A DNA stretch of 6,818 nt from Candidatus Aminicenantota bacterium. Its GTDB lineage: Bacteria > Acidobacteriota > Aminicenantia > UBA2199. The DNA lies in the NCBI GenBank assembly GCA_020355945.1, contig CP070627.1, positions 6,406,409 through 6,413,226 of the forward strand, written 5' to 3'. This document shows, piece by piece, positions 1 to 6,162 of the stretch. The position numbers were made by a program, and so were the translations under genes. Numbering within the stretch: the first letter of the stretch is position 1; each line of letters starts with the position of its first letter. Under the pieces are notes generated by a model, which worked only from the letters and a program-made list of their open reading frames with translations, had not been told where the DNA came from and did no database searches.

Positions 1-105
1 GCGGTGGATTTAGGCTAGAAAAATACTTCGCTTGATTTTTTGCCCTCCGGCAGCCAGAATAAAGGTGAATATCAGCTAAATTATTACATTTCGTCGATTT
101 TATCC

Positions 106-134
106 TTGACTTATGATTTTTTTTTCATTAATAT
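106..134 (+). promoter_or_regulatory. Sigma70-like promoter, possibly giving a near-leaderless mRNA
   Basis: A -35 box TTGACT (106-111) and a -10 box TAATAT (129-134) are separated by exactly 17 bp inside an AT-rich stretch. Both hexamers are one base from the sigma70 consensus. Transcription would be expected to start about 7 bases after the -10 box, near 141. That is directly at the ATG at 142, which has no Shine-Dalgarno site in front of it. The sequence match is direct; promoter use and leaderless translation are inferred. The 105 bases upstream hold no gene that can be supported. Confidence 0.6.
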
Positions 135-141
135 TTTAGTT

Positions 142-888
142 ATGATTAAAAAATATTTTTCTATACAGCTATTTTTTCCAGCAGGATTCAGCAAGGCGGT
201 CAATCTACTCCTGTTATGTGTCCTGGTGTTTTGCTGCAGCATCCTCATAGCCGAAGCAGCTTCTCAACCCCAACCGCACCCCAATATGCCATATCAGGAA
301 GGAGAGGGGCAAAAGAAATATCCAGGGGGTTGGGACATAAGTATTGTACCGGGTACGAAGCTGGAAACCCTGGCAAAAACTTATGACCAAAAGATCGCTT
401 TACTTCCTGCAGATGATCTCGCCGACCAGGCACCGCTGCCCAGGTGGTTTCGCGCTTTCTTGAGGGAAAAGCTCGTTGGTTTACCTACAAAAGGGCGGCC
501 CCAATATCCGCGAGAAGCCGCAGAGTTATTGTCCTGGCTTGAAAAAAACCAGGACTTTTCCCGGGTCCAACTGGACTCTCGCCTGGAAAGACTGCGGCAA
601 AAGGTGGATCCGGTAAAAATCGAAAACAAAAGACGAGCGCTGTATCCCGCTGAGTGGGAAGTCGAAGTGCCGGCCGGCACCAGGTTAGATAAGCTTCGAA
701 AACAATTGGATGCGGAGTTTAATCTCCTGCCGGAGAAGGATCTCGAGGACACCACACCACTCCCGGTTTGGTTTCGTGTTTATATGCGGAAGCAATTTCC
801 CGGGCTGCCAAAGTCCGGGCCGTATCAGTACCCACGGACAGCCAACCGGATCCTACAACGAATGCTGAGCCATCCGGATGCAGACTAA
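142..888 (+). CDS. Exported protein with two copies of an unrecognised ~80-residue domain
   Basis: The 248-residue product has no family I recognise. Residues 1-40 form a long signal peptide: a basic start (MIKK), a hydrophobic core at about 20-37, and a likely cleavage after AEA or AEAA. No lipobox is seen. Two homologous domains follow, at about 60-139 and 168-245, joined by a charged, probably helical linker. Each domain begins with YP..W and a GT[KR]L element. Each then has WFR (102-104 and 210-212), GLP (113-115 and 221-223) and QYPR (121-124 and 229-232). The same domain occurs once at the N-terminus of the next gene, 79 bp downstream, so the two products probably work together. The reading frame is open back to a TTG at 40. 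The ATG at 142 is preferred because it puts the signal peptide at the N-terminus and sits just after a strong promoter. No ribosome binding site is visible. The product is probably periplasmic or secreted; its molecular function is unknown. Confidence 0.8.
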   Translation: MIKKYFSIQLFFPAGFSKAVNLLLLCVLVFCCSILIAEAASQPQPHPNMPYQEGEGQKKYPGGWDISIVPGTKLETLAKTYDQKIALLPADDLADQAPLPRWFRAFLREKLVGLPTKGRPQYPREAAELLSWLEKNQDFSRVQLDSRLERLRQKVDPVKIENKRRALYPAEWEVEVPAGTRLDKLRKQLDAEFNLLPEKDLEDTTPLPVWFRVYMRKQFPGLPKSGPYQYPRTANRILQRMLSHPDAD

Positions 889-967
889 ATCGATGGCAAG
901 CAGGATTAATGACAAAATAAAGGTCTGGTGATGGAAGTAATTCCCGGACATAGATAAGGAGGACGTC

Positions 968-3019
968 ATGAAGCATCTATTAATTGCAATGGCAGCAGTG
1001 GTTGTTTTGTTACTTCCCGCGTTCGCGCAAGAGGAAGAGGTTAGCGAGGAAGAGGCAAGAAGGATCAGGTCCCGTTATCCCAGTGCCTGGGAGGTCAAGA
1101 TTCCCGAAGGGACAAAGCTGGCTGCTCTCGCTAAGAGGTACCACCGGCGCGTGAGGGGGATTCCCGAGGGGGACCCGCAGGATAAGGGATCCTATCCGGT
1201 CTGGTATCGCGCCTACCTTCGCGATCAATTTCCCGGACTACCAACTCAAGGCAAATATCAGTATCCGAGGGTAGCGGCCCAGATTCTTGAATGGATGATC
1301 GCCCACCCTAATTTTGAAGTCCCACCTCCGGCAGGAACGAGGCGTGCATCAAGGGAAATGGCTCCATCGCGCACCATGAGCGCAGGCGCAAATATCAACA
1401 TTACAAATCTCAACGAGAGAAACAGCGAATCTTTTATCGCTGTAGACTATTCCAATCCCCAATTCCTGATTGCCGGAGCCAACAACATTTCCGGTTCAGG
1501 AAGGCAAAGACAGTTCTGGTCGTCGGACGGTGGAGTGACATGGAGCTCGACAGAGTTGCCGTTAGTCCCGGGATCGGCTTTCCATGCGGACCCTGCTGTG
1601 GCCTGGACCACAGATGGAACCGCGTGGGCTGCAACCCTGGGTATAAATAGAACGGAAACATCTATTAAGGTCCAGGTGTATAAATCCACGGATCGAGGAG
1701 CCACATGGAGCTTTGTCAAAACGGTCTCCACCGGTAATAGCAACGACAAGGAGCTAATGTGGATCGACACCCACAGCACCAGCCCTTACAAAGACAATAT
1801 TTATGTAGCCTGGGATGTCACTGGAAGAGGAATGCGATTTGTACGGTCCACGGACAAAGGGGCCACCTGGTCGGCTGTTACTAATTTATCCGGCGACAGC
1901 GCCATCGGCGCCCACCTGGCTTCCGGTCCTTCGGGAGAGCTCTATGTGGCCTGGCCTGATGTCACATCACAAGAAATCAGGGTGCGAAAGTCGACTGACG
2001 GCGGGGCAACCTTTGGGCCTACAAAGAAGATCGTCACCACCAACGGTTCATACGATATTTCTATCCCGGCAATGTGTTACAGGAAGGTACTCATTTACGT
2101 ATCTATCGGGGTGGACAGGTCCAATAGCCCCAGGAAGGGCTGGGTCTATGCAGCGTGGATGGACCGGAACGGTTCGGACCCTGACCCGGGGTGCGCAGGA
2201 GTGGATTCAGCGTCAAACACCAACATCTATTTCAGCCGGTCAACCGATGAAGGGAATACCTGGTCAGCGCCAACGGTTATACACACAAACCCGGAAAAAA
2301 CCGATCAGTTCAACCAATGGATGGATGTGGATCCGGATAAAGGGGAGATTCATGTGATCTTTTATGACACTCGCGATGATCCGGGCCGGAAAAAGGCACA
2401 TGTATATTACATACGTTCGGAAGATGGTGGAAATACCTGGGTCAATGAAACCAGGGTGACCACTGCCTTTAGCGATGAAACCGCTTCCCCGGCGGACCTG
2501 GGAAACCAGTACGGAGACTACAATGGACTTGTGGCCTATAGAAGCATTGCCCATCCGGTATGGACAGATCGACGCGATGGCGTGCCGGGGGACAAAGAGC
2601 AGATTTTTACTGCCAGGATAGGACCCGTAAACCTAACCACTCTCACCCTTCAACCTTCCACTATCAAACATAATAGCCCGGGAAAAACCTCGGAAATCAC
2701 CGCTACTTTAAAGGACCAGAACGGCGCACCTGTGACGGGTGTGATTGTAAATTTCTCATCGGATAATCCGAACATAGCTGCGGTTACACCGACCAGTGGT
2801 GTTACTAGTGCCGCCGGCACTGTAAATGCAGCAGTCAAGGGTTTGAGCAAAGGCAAAACTGACATCGAGGCGAAATCGCAAAACCAGACCGCCAAAACAC
2901 ATGTGGAGGTCCCCACTGTCTCGTTTTGGGGTCTGCTGATTCTATCCCTGGTTATCATACTCATATTGAAGAGCCGGAGGCGCGAGTCCAGGTGTGGTAC
3001 GCAGGATGCGCGGGAATGA
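968..3019 (+). CDS. Surface-anchored BNR/Asp-box beta-propeller with shared N-terminal domain, Ig-like domain and IPTL-CTERM-like tail
   Basis: The 683-residue protein begins with a signal peptide (1-20, cleavage AFA|QEE). Residues 37-116 are a third copy of the domain that is duplicated in the upstream gene (WYR 79-81, GLP 90-92, QYPR 98-101). Residues about 144-552 form a sialidase-like beta-propeller with six S-x-D-x-G-x-T-[WF] Asp boxes starting at 185, 240, 294, 342, 425 and 484. It ends with the YGDYNGL and VWTDRRDG segments common in such proteins. I see no clear FRIP-type arginine motif, so sialidase activity should not be assumed. Residues about 554-648 resemble a bacterial Ig-like (Big_1-type) domain. 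Residues 648-672 (VPTVSFWG, a hydrophobic stretch, then KSRRR) match the IPTL-CTERM sorting pattern, followed by an unusual 11-residue tail. The start is fixed by AAGGAGG (956-962), 5 nt before the ATG. It is probably co-transcribed with the upstream gene. The likely role is a surface-displayed binding or glycan-recognition protein; this is inferred. Confidence 0.88.
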   Translation: MKHLLIAMAAVVVLLLPAFAQEEEVSEEEARRIRSRYPSAWEVKIPEGTKLAALAKRYHRRVRGIPEGDPQDKGSYPVWYRAYLRDQFPGLPTQGKYQYPRVAAQILEWMIAHPNFEVPPPAGTRRASREMAPSRTMSAGANINITNLNERNSESFIAVDYSNPQFLIAGANNISGSGRQRQFWSSDGGVTWSSTELPLVPGSAFHADPAVAWTTDGTAWAATLGINRTETSIKVQVYKSTDRGATWSFVKTVSTGNSNDKELMWIDTHSTSPYKDNIYVAWDVTGRGMRFVRSTDKGATWSAVTNLSGDSAIGAHLASGPSGELYVAWPDVTSQEIRVRKSTDGGATFGPTKKIVTTNGSYDISIPAMCYRKVLIYVSIGVDRSNSPRKGWVYAAWMDRNGSDPDPGCAGVDSASNTNIYFSRSTDEGNTWSAPTVIHTNPEKTDQFNQWMDVDPDKGEIHVIFYDTRDDPGRKKAHVYYIRSEDGGNTWVNETRVTTAFSDETASPADLGNQYGDYNGLVAYRSIAHPVWTDRRDGVPGDKEQIFTARIGPVNLTTLTLQPSTIKHNSPGKTSEITATLKDQNGAPVTGVIVNFSSDNPNIAAVTPTSGVTSAAGTVNAAVKGLSKGKTDIEAKSQNQTAKTHVEVPTVSFWGLLILSLVIILILKSRRRESRCGTQDARE

Positions 3020-3082
3020 TCCGGGTTGAGCGGTTCACCATAGGATCTGCATAGAGACCTGCATCAAAGATTTGAGTACGCT

Positions 3083-3127
3083 GGGGGCTGGCAGTGGTTG
3101 TCCCTGTAGTGGCACTTTGGCGCCCCC
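3083..3127 (+). other. GC-rich interrupted stem-loop between the two gene pairs
   Basis: GGGGGC (3083-3088) can pair with GCCCCC (3122-3127), and AGTG (3093-3096) with CACT (3113-3116), leaving an internal loop between the two stems. It lies 63 bases after the propeller gene stop, in a 191-bp intergenic stretch. It could help end transcription, but no T-run follows, so an intrinsic terminator is not supported. No convincing promoter was found before the next gene; a TATATT at 3186-3191 lacks a -35 partner. Confidence 0.25.
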
Positions 3128-3210
3128 GGATGTTCTCAGCGTCAGGGTAACCGCCGTCTTTTCGGGGTTATCCGAGATGTTAGTCTATATTTCTTTTTAG
3201 GAGGTAAAAA

Positions 3211-4014
3211 ATGATTGAGATGAAAAGGATGTCAATAATAATGGTAATATCACTCTTATTTTCCATTGCCTTACATGCACAATTTTATAAAGTGTACGGT
3301 TATCAACCGGTGGAAGCCGGGGAATTGGAATTGGTTATATGGAACTCATACATTCCATCCAGTGACCTTTCCTATAATTACTTTGGCAATGAAGTAAGTA
3401 GAAAAGGTCTTTTTGCCCATTCCATCGAACTGGAGTACGGCCTTTCCAATAAGTTTGGAATAGCGCTGTATTTTGATTTCGAAGACCCCAAAGGTGACGG
3501 GTTTAAGTTTGTAAGAACCAAAGCATTAATGGCCCACTGGGCTTTTTTTGAAAAGGGAAGCCGGCCCCTCGATATAGCCCTCTACCTCGAATATATTATT
3601 CATAACAAGAATTACAAAGATTACGAAGAACTCGAAGTACGATTGATCCTGGAGAAAGATATCGGGCCATTCAGACTGGATTTAAACCCCATATTCGAGA
3701 AAAAAACCAGCGGTTCAAAGGTTGATGAAGGTCTCGAATTCAATTACGCCCTGGGCCTTTATTATATGATCGATGGAGAAGGGATTTTAGTGAATAAAAA
3801 CCTTGTTGTACGACCCGGTCTGGAATTTTATGGAAAAATGGGTGAAATTTCGGATTTAAAACCAAAATCAGGCCAGCAGCATTACATATTCCCTACACTG
3901 GATTTCATGATAGGAAAAAGATTAAAGTGGCATATGGGTGTCGGTTTTGGCCTGACCGATGCCTCCGATAAAATAACATTTAAAAGTATTTTATCAATAA
4001 TCTTGAAAAATTAA
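3211..4014 (+). CDS. Predicted small outer-membrane beta-barrel protein
   Basis: The 267-residue protein starts with a signal peptide (residues 1-23, cleavage LHA|Q). The mature part consists of alternating hydrophobic and polar segments rich in aromatic residues, for example HSIELEYGLSNKFGIALYF at 70-88 and LDIALYLEYII at 120-130. It ends in a strand-like terminus (ITFKSILSIIL). This is typical of outer-membrane barrels of roughly 10-14 strands, similar in style to MetA-pathway or transporter-type barrels. I cannot name the family with certainty. It is far too short to be an MtrB/PioB-type 20-plus-strand cytochrome sheath. AGGAGGT (3199-3205) lies just before the first ATG and supports that start; later in-frame ATGs at codons 4 and 7 are less well placed. 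The gene is 21 bp upstream of a multiheme cytochrome gene, so co-transcription is likely. Base composition is clearly more AT-rich than in the two genes before it. Confidence 0.75.
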   Translation: MIEMKRMSIIMVISLLFSIALHAQFYKVYGYQPVEAGELELVIWNSYIPSSDLSYNYFGNEVSRKGLFAHSIELEYGLSNKFGIALYFDFEDPKGDGFKFVRTKALMAHWAFFEKGSRPLDIALYLEYIIHNKNYKDYEELEVRLILEKDIGPFRLDLNPIFEKKTSGSKVDEGLEFNYALGLYYMIDGEGILVNKNLVVRPGLEFYGKMGEISDLKPKSGQQHYIFPTLDFMIGKRLKWHMGVGFGLTDASDKITFKSILSIILKN

Positions 4015-4035
4015 TCAAAAGGAGAGGGTGAAAAA

Positions 4036-5433
4036 ATGAGAAAATCAAAATATTTATTAATAATAACCATAACAACACTTTTATTTTTGTCATTAATTGC
4101 GGGCAGCAGCGGTGAGTTTAGCCATAAAATCATAAATGAAGAAACCCAGGAGAAGTATAATTATTATGATAATCCCCAGGTATGTCTTGGTTGTCATTTT
4201 GAAAAGTTTGATACCTGGAAACGGTCGCAAATGTCCAGGGCATTTACCGGGGATTTTTTCCAGGCCCAGTATTATAAGCTTGCGGTTGTAGATGCCGGAA
4301 GGGATGAAAAAGTAAAAGGGCTTACAGCCGGCTGTATTGGGTGCCACTCACCTTCCGCTTACAAAGCCGGTGATTTTCCTCCGTCCCGGGCAGGTATAAA
4401 CAAAATAGACAGTTACTGGCAGCAAAAAGGTGGAATAAAACTCTTTGCCAATCGCGGTGTATTTTGTGATTTTTGTCATACCATCGAAGATTTTAAAGGC
4501 ACCAAACCGTTTAACCACAACTATGTATCCAGGGCCACCCCGGGGATTGACCCCAAGAGAGGGGACCTTGAGTTTCCCTGGTCACCTTACCATAAAACCG
4601 CAAGATCGGAACTCCACGAAGATGCTCAATTTTGCGGAATCTGTCATAACGAATTGAATGATTTTGGTGTCTGGGTAAAAGCCACGGAAATCGAATACCA
4701 GGAGGGCCCTTACCCGGCAAAACAAATTGCCTGCCAGGACTGCCATATGCCTCCCATTGCCGGTAAACCTGCGAAAATGGGTCCGGCAAGATTGGCACAT
4801 CACGATCACTGGTTTGGCGGCGGTTTCGAAACATTTGTCCAGGGTGCGGCAAAGATAACCATAAATATTGAAAAAACCGGTTTAAACCCGGGAGAAAAAG
4901 TTAATTTCAGCATAAAAATCCATCATTTAGCTCCCGGGCATAAGTTTCCCACTGGTGCTTCCGAAGAAAGGGATGTCTGGCTCCATGTGGGTATTTATGA
5001 TGAAGAGGGAAATGAATTGGACCATATAAAAATCCCGGGAAACCCGGGTGACCCTAACGATAAATATTTTATCACCACAAATGAAAAAGTCGCATATCCG
5101 ACTCACAGCAGGTATGGCAATCCCATCGAAAGAGATAGTTTACCCGAAGGAGACCGGCTCTACCATACTGCACTTCTCGATTCGGATGGTCATTTTACTT
5201 TTGCCCAGTGGTATGGAGCAAAAGAGATTGAAAACAGGCTAAAGCCCCTTGAAGAAAGAATAGAGAAGTATACCTGGAAAGTCCCTGGTAATCTGATCGG
5301 TAAAACGGTAATATTAAGGGCTGTTTTAAGTTACAGGAGAATGCCTGATTCTTATGCAAAATATCTTGGCATTCCCACGAGACCAAGGATTGAAGTGAGT
5401 AGAGATGAAAGAATACTGAAAATATCGCCGTAA
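4036..5433 (+). CDS. Exported pentaheme cytochrome c, c554-like, with C-terminal beta-sandwich
   Basis: The 465-residue protein has an N-terminal signal sequence or anchor (hydrophobic core about 6-22). It then has five CxxCH heme-binding motifs: C50-H54, C100-H104, C144-H148, C200-H204 and C233-H237. The first motif sits in a CLGCH...W..S.M..AF context seen in cytochrome c554-type domains (PF13435 and relatives). Other histidines that could be axial ligands include H161, H186, H194 and the HHDH cluster at 255-258. Residues about 272-460 look like a beta-sandwich carrying the GHKFPTG motif (301-307) that often follows such heme domains, and a late YRRMP segment (433-437). The likely role is electron transfer in the periplasm or at the outer membrane; the redox partner and substrate are unknown. 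The start is supported by AGGAG/GAGGG (4020-4028) ahead of the ATG. The gene follows the barrel gene at a 21-bp gap. Heme attachment would need a cytochrome c maturation system elsewhere in the genome. Confidence 0.9.
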   Translation: MRKSKYLLIITITTLLFLSLIAGSSGEFSHKIINEETQEKYNYYDNPQVCLGCHFEKFDTWKRSQMSRAFTGDFFQAQYYKLAVVDAGRDEKVKGLTAGCIGCHSPSAYKAGDFPPSRAGINKIDSYWQQKGGIKLFANRGVFCDFCHTIEDFKGTKPFNHNYVSRATPGIDPKRGDLEFPWSPYHKTARSELHEDAQFCGICHNELNDFGVWVKATEIEYQEGPYPAKQIACQDCHMPPIAGKPAKMGPARLAHHDHWFGGGFETFVQGAAKITINIEKTGLNPGEKVNFSIKIHHLAPGHKFPTGASEERDVWLHVGIYDEEGNELDHIKIPGNPGDPNDKYFITTNEKVAYPTHSRYGNPIERDSLPEGDRLYHTALLDSDGHFTFAQWYGAKEIENRLKPLEERIEKYTWKVPGNLIGKTVILRAVLSYRRMPDSYAKYLGIPTRPRIEVSRDERILKISP

Positions 5434-5465
5434 AAGATTGAACAATAATGGGAAAAATGGAAATG

Positions 5466-5523
5466 GATTTTTTGATTTTTGATTTTTTGCCTGTCCCCAC
5501 TTTCCCACTTTGCACTTTGCCAC
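5466..5523 (+). repeat. Low-complexity tandem tracts
   Basis: Three tandem copies of GATTTTT(T) lie at 5466-5488. They are followed by a run of CACTTT-type units (about 5498-5523: CACTTTCC, CACTTTGC, ACTTTGCC). The first tract begins about 30 bases after the cytochrome stop codon. The T-rich runs lack a preceding stem, so a terminator is not claimed. Confidence 0.6.
5486..5497 (+). repeat. Left arm of a 12-bp perfect inverted repeat
   Basis: TTTGCCTGTCCC here is the exact reverse complement of GGGACAGGCAAA at 6151-6162. The two arms frame about 680 bp that contains all the hairpin repeats and no gene. A direct partial copy (CAGGCAAAGT) also occurs at 5790-5799. Confidence 0.45.
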
Positions 5524-5535
5524 TGGCTGGAAACT

Positions 5536-5569
5536 GGCGGGCGCCCCGGAGGGCGCCCAACCGGCGATG
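5536..5569 (+). repeat. GC-rich hairpin repeat, copy 1
   Basis: GGGCGCCC (5539-5546), a CGGA loop, and GGGCGCCC (5551-5558) form a perfect 8-bp stem with a 4-nt loop. Each arm is itself palindromic. It lies about 105 bases after the cytochrome stop and could slow or end transcription, but no T-run follows. A diverged copy lies 122 bp downstream, which argues for a small dispersed repeat rather than a one-off terminator. Confidence 0.65.
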
Positions 5570-5657
5570 TTAAATGGAAACTGAGTTGGCTTGTTGTGAA
5601 AATTATATCTTTCTCGTTTTAGATTGTCAATAGGAAAAAATTTTTCTCCATGCAATC

Positions 5658-5687
5658 GGCGGGCACCCCGGAAGGTATCCAGCGATG
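5658..5687 (+). repeat. GC-rich hairpin repeat, diverged copy 2
   Basis: This stretch aligns with 5536-5569: GGCGGGC, one change, CCCCGGA, then a diverged right arm and the shared GCGATG end. Most stem differences are transitions. One G-C pair has become A-T and another has become G-T, so part of the stem (GGGCACC with GGTATCC) is kept. It is shorter by four bases near the right end. Confidence 0.5.
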
Positions 5688-5734
5688 AAAAATAGACAAA
5701 ATTTGACTCATTAGAGAAATACGTTTTTTTCTTC

Positions 5735-5764
5735 GTGACCTATGCGCCCAGTTACGGTTATAAT
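5735..5764 (+). promoter_or_regulatory. Possible promoter reading into the 61-bp array
   Basis: A perfect -10 hexamer TATAAT (5759-5764) lies 18 bp after a weak -35-like GTGACC (5735-5740). A transcript would start near 5771 and run through the hairpin array at 5860-6144. The surrounding DNA is AT-rich, so a chance match is quite possible. Confidence 0.3.
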
Positions 5765-5869
5765 ATATAAAGTAGAAAGTATAAAGCGCCAGGCAAAGTT
5801 TTTTTAAATGAACATTGAAGGTATACGATGTCTCATTTGAAATTTACTTTTAACTCTGCCACAATAACG

Positions 5870-5898
5870 ACATTTTCCGTCTGATTGCGACATGCATG
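5870..5898 (+). repeat. Left 29-bp imperfect inverted repeat of the array
   Basis: This 29-base stretch matches the reverse complement of 6116-6144 at 24 of 29 positions, including TTCCGTCT and ATTGC. It overlaps unit 1 of the 61-bp array. Together the two arms bound a segment of about 275 bp, the size of a small non-autonomous (MITE-like) element. No clear target-site duplication is visible; a TAA on each side (5865-5867 and 6148-6150) is too short to count. Confidence 0.55.
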
Positions 5899-5920
5899 GA
5901 AGCAAAAGCCTCAATTTCTA

Positions 5921-5950
5921 CGCTTTTACGACAATATCAGTCTTATTGCG
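5921..5950 (+). repeat. Degraded hairpin of array unit 2
   Basis: The left arm CGCTTTTACGAC (5921-5932), a 7-nt loop (5933-5939) and the right arm GTCTTATTGCG (5940-5950) form an imperfect stem. The inner GAC/GTC and outer CGC/GCG ends pair and the middle is mispaired. It occupies the same position in the 61-bp unit as the two strong hairpins that follow. Confidence 0.4.
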
Positions 5951-5981
5951 ACACACAAAGGAGCAAAAGCCTCAATTTCTA

Positions 5982-6012
5982 CGCTTTTGTGACAACATTA
6001 GTCGCAAAAGCG
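5982..6012 (+). repeat. Strong 12-bp-stem hairpin of array unit 3
   Basis: CGCTTTTGTGAC (5982-5993), loop AACATTA, and GTCGCAAAAGCG (6001-6012) form a 12-bp stem with 11 Watson-Crick pairs and one G-T pair. The loop is 7 nt. Confidence 0.75.
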
Positions 6013-6042
6013 CGAATATTAAAGGAAAAGACTCTTTGTTCG

Positions 6043-6073
6043 CGCTATTACGACGTTAATAGTCGTAAAAGCG
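6043..6073 (+). repeat. Strong 12-bp-stem hairpin of array unit 4
   Basis: CGCTATTACGAC (6043-6054), loop GTTAATA, and GTCGTAAAAGCG (6062-6073) pair at 11 of 12 positions with a 7-nt loop. It starts exactly 61 bp after the unit 3 hairpin. Stem and loop length are the same, but stem bases differ between the two hairpins, with paired changes in the GAC-proximal part. Confidence 0.75.
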
Positions 6074-6115
6074 TTAAAGTTGTCACAAAAGCGTTAAGGT
6101 ATATCGCTATAGCCT

Positions 6116-6144
6116 CATGACTGTTGCAATAAGACGGAAGATGT
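6116..6144 (-). repeat. Right 29-bp imperfect inverted repeat of the array
   Basis: The reverse complement of this stretch matches 5870-5898 at 24 of 29 positions. It closes the repeat region just before the truncated LolA-like reading frame that opens at 6151. Confidence 0.55.
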
Positions 6145-6150
6145 TTTTAA

Positions 6151-6162
6151 GGGACAGGCAAA
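6151..6162 (+). repeat. Right arm of a 12-bp perfect inverted repeat
   Basis: GGGACAGGCAAA is the exact reverse complement of 5486-5497. Its CAGGCAAAGT extension (6155-6164) is repeated directly at 5790-5799. It coincides with the point where the LolA-like reading frame opens. Confidence 0.45.

Larger units (their letters stand above)
5860..6103 (+). repeat. Four-unit tandem array with exact 61-bp period
   Basis: Four units start at 5860, 5921, 5982 and 6043. Units 1 and 2 match at 48 of 61 positions and share an identical 27-base block (5901-5927 and 5962-5988). Units 3 and 4 are more diverged but keep the columns CGCT.TT..GAC, TAGTC and AAAAG. A 12-base motif GTCRYAAAAGCG or its complement occurs five times: complement at 5921-5932 and 5982-5993, forward at 6001-6012, 6062-6073 and 6082-6093. 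Longer exact inverted pairs are ACGCTTTTACGAC (5920-5932 with 6062-6074) and ACGCTTTTGTGACAAC (5981-5996 with 6079-6094), so alternative foldings are possible. I do not recognise this element. It does not match a CRISPR, because the variable and conserved parts do not alternate cleanly. Confidence 0.75.
5434..6150. other. Gene-free, repeat-rich intergenic region
   Basis: No credible coding sequence is seen on either strand. The open frames here lack ribosome binding sites and run through repeats whose 61-bp period shifts the reading frame at each copy. The region holds, in order: low-complexity tracts, two GC-rich hairpin repeats, an AT-rich stretch with a possible promoter, and a 61-bp tandem hairpin array. 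Each is listed separately. Confidence 0.7.

Noticed and set aside
40..141. N-terminal extension of the first gene from the TTG at 40
   Set aside because: It would bury the signal peptide behind 34 residues, and the extension overlaps a strong promoter.
5539..5558. Intrinsic terminator of the cytochrome gene
   Set aside because: The stem is strong, but there is no T-run after it, it is over 100 bases from the stop, and a related copy lies nearby.
5195..5655. Minus-strand open frames opposite the cytochrome end and the hairpin repeats
   Set aside because: Composition is biased by low-complexity DNA and repeats, there is no ribosome binding site, and they overlap a well supported gene.
5860..6103. 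CRISPR array
   Set aside because: The 61-bp period fits a repeat plus spacer, but units 1 and 2 are alike over their whole length while units 3 and 4 diverge throughout. No constant repeat alternates with unique spacers, and no cas gene is present.
5896..6120. A 74-residue plus-strand open frame in the array
   Set aside because: It has no ribosome binding site, and the 61-bp period puts successive repeats in different frames, so it is very likely an accident of the repeat.
5860..6144. Integron attC sites
   Set aside because: The hairpins have simple 12-bp stems with 7-nt loops. The paired RYYYAAC/GTTRRRY core sites and gene cassettes expected of attC are not seen.
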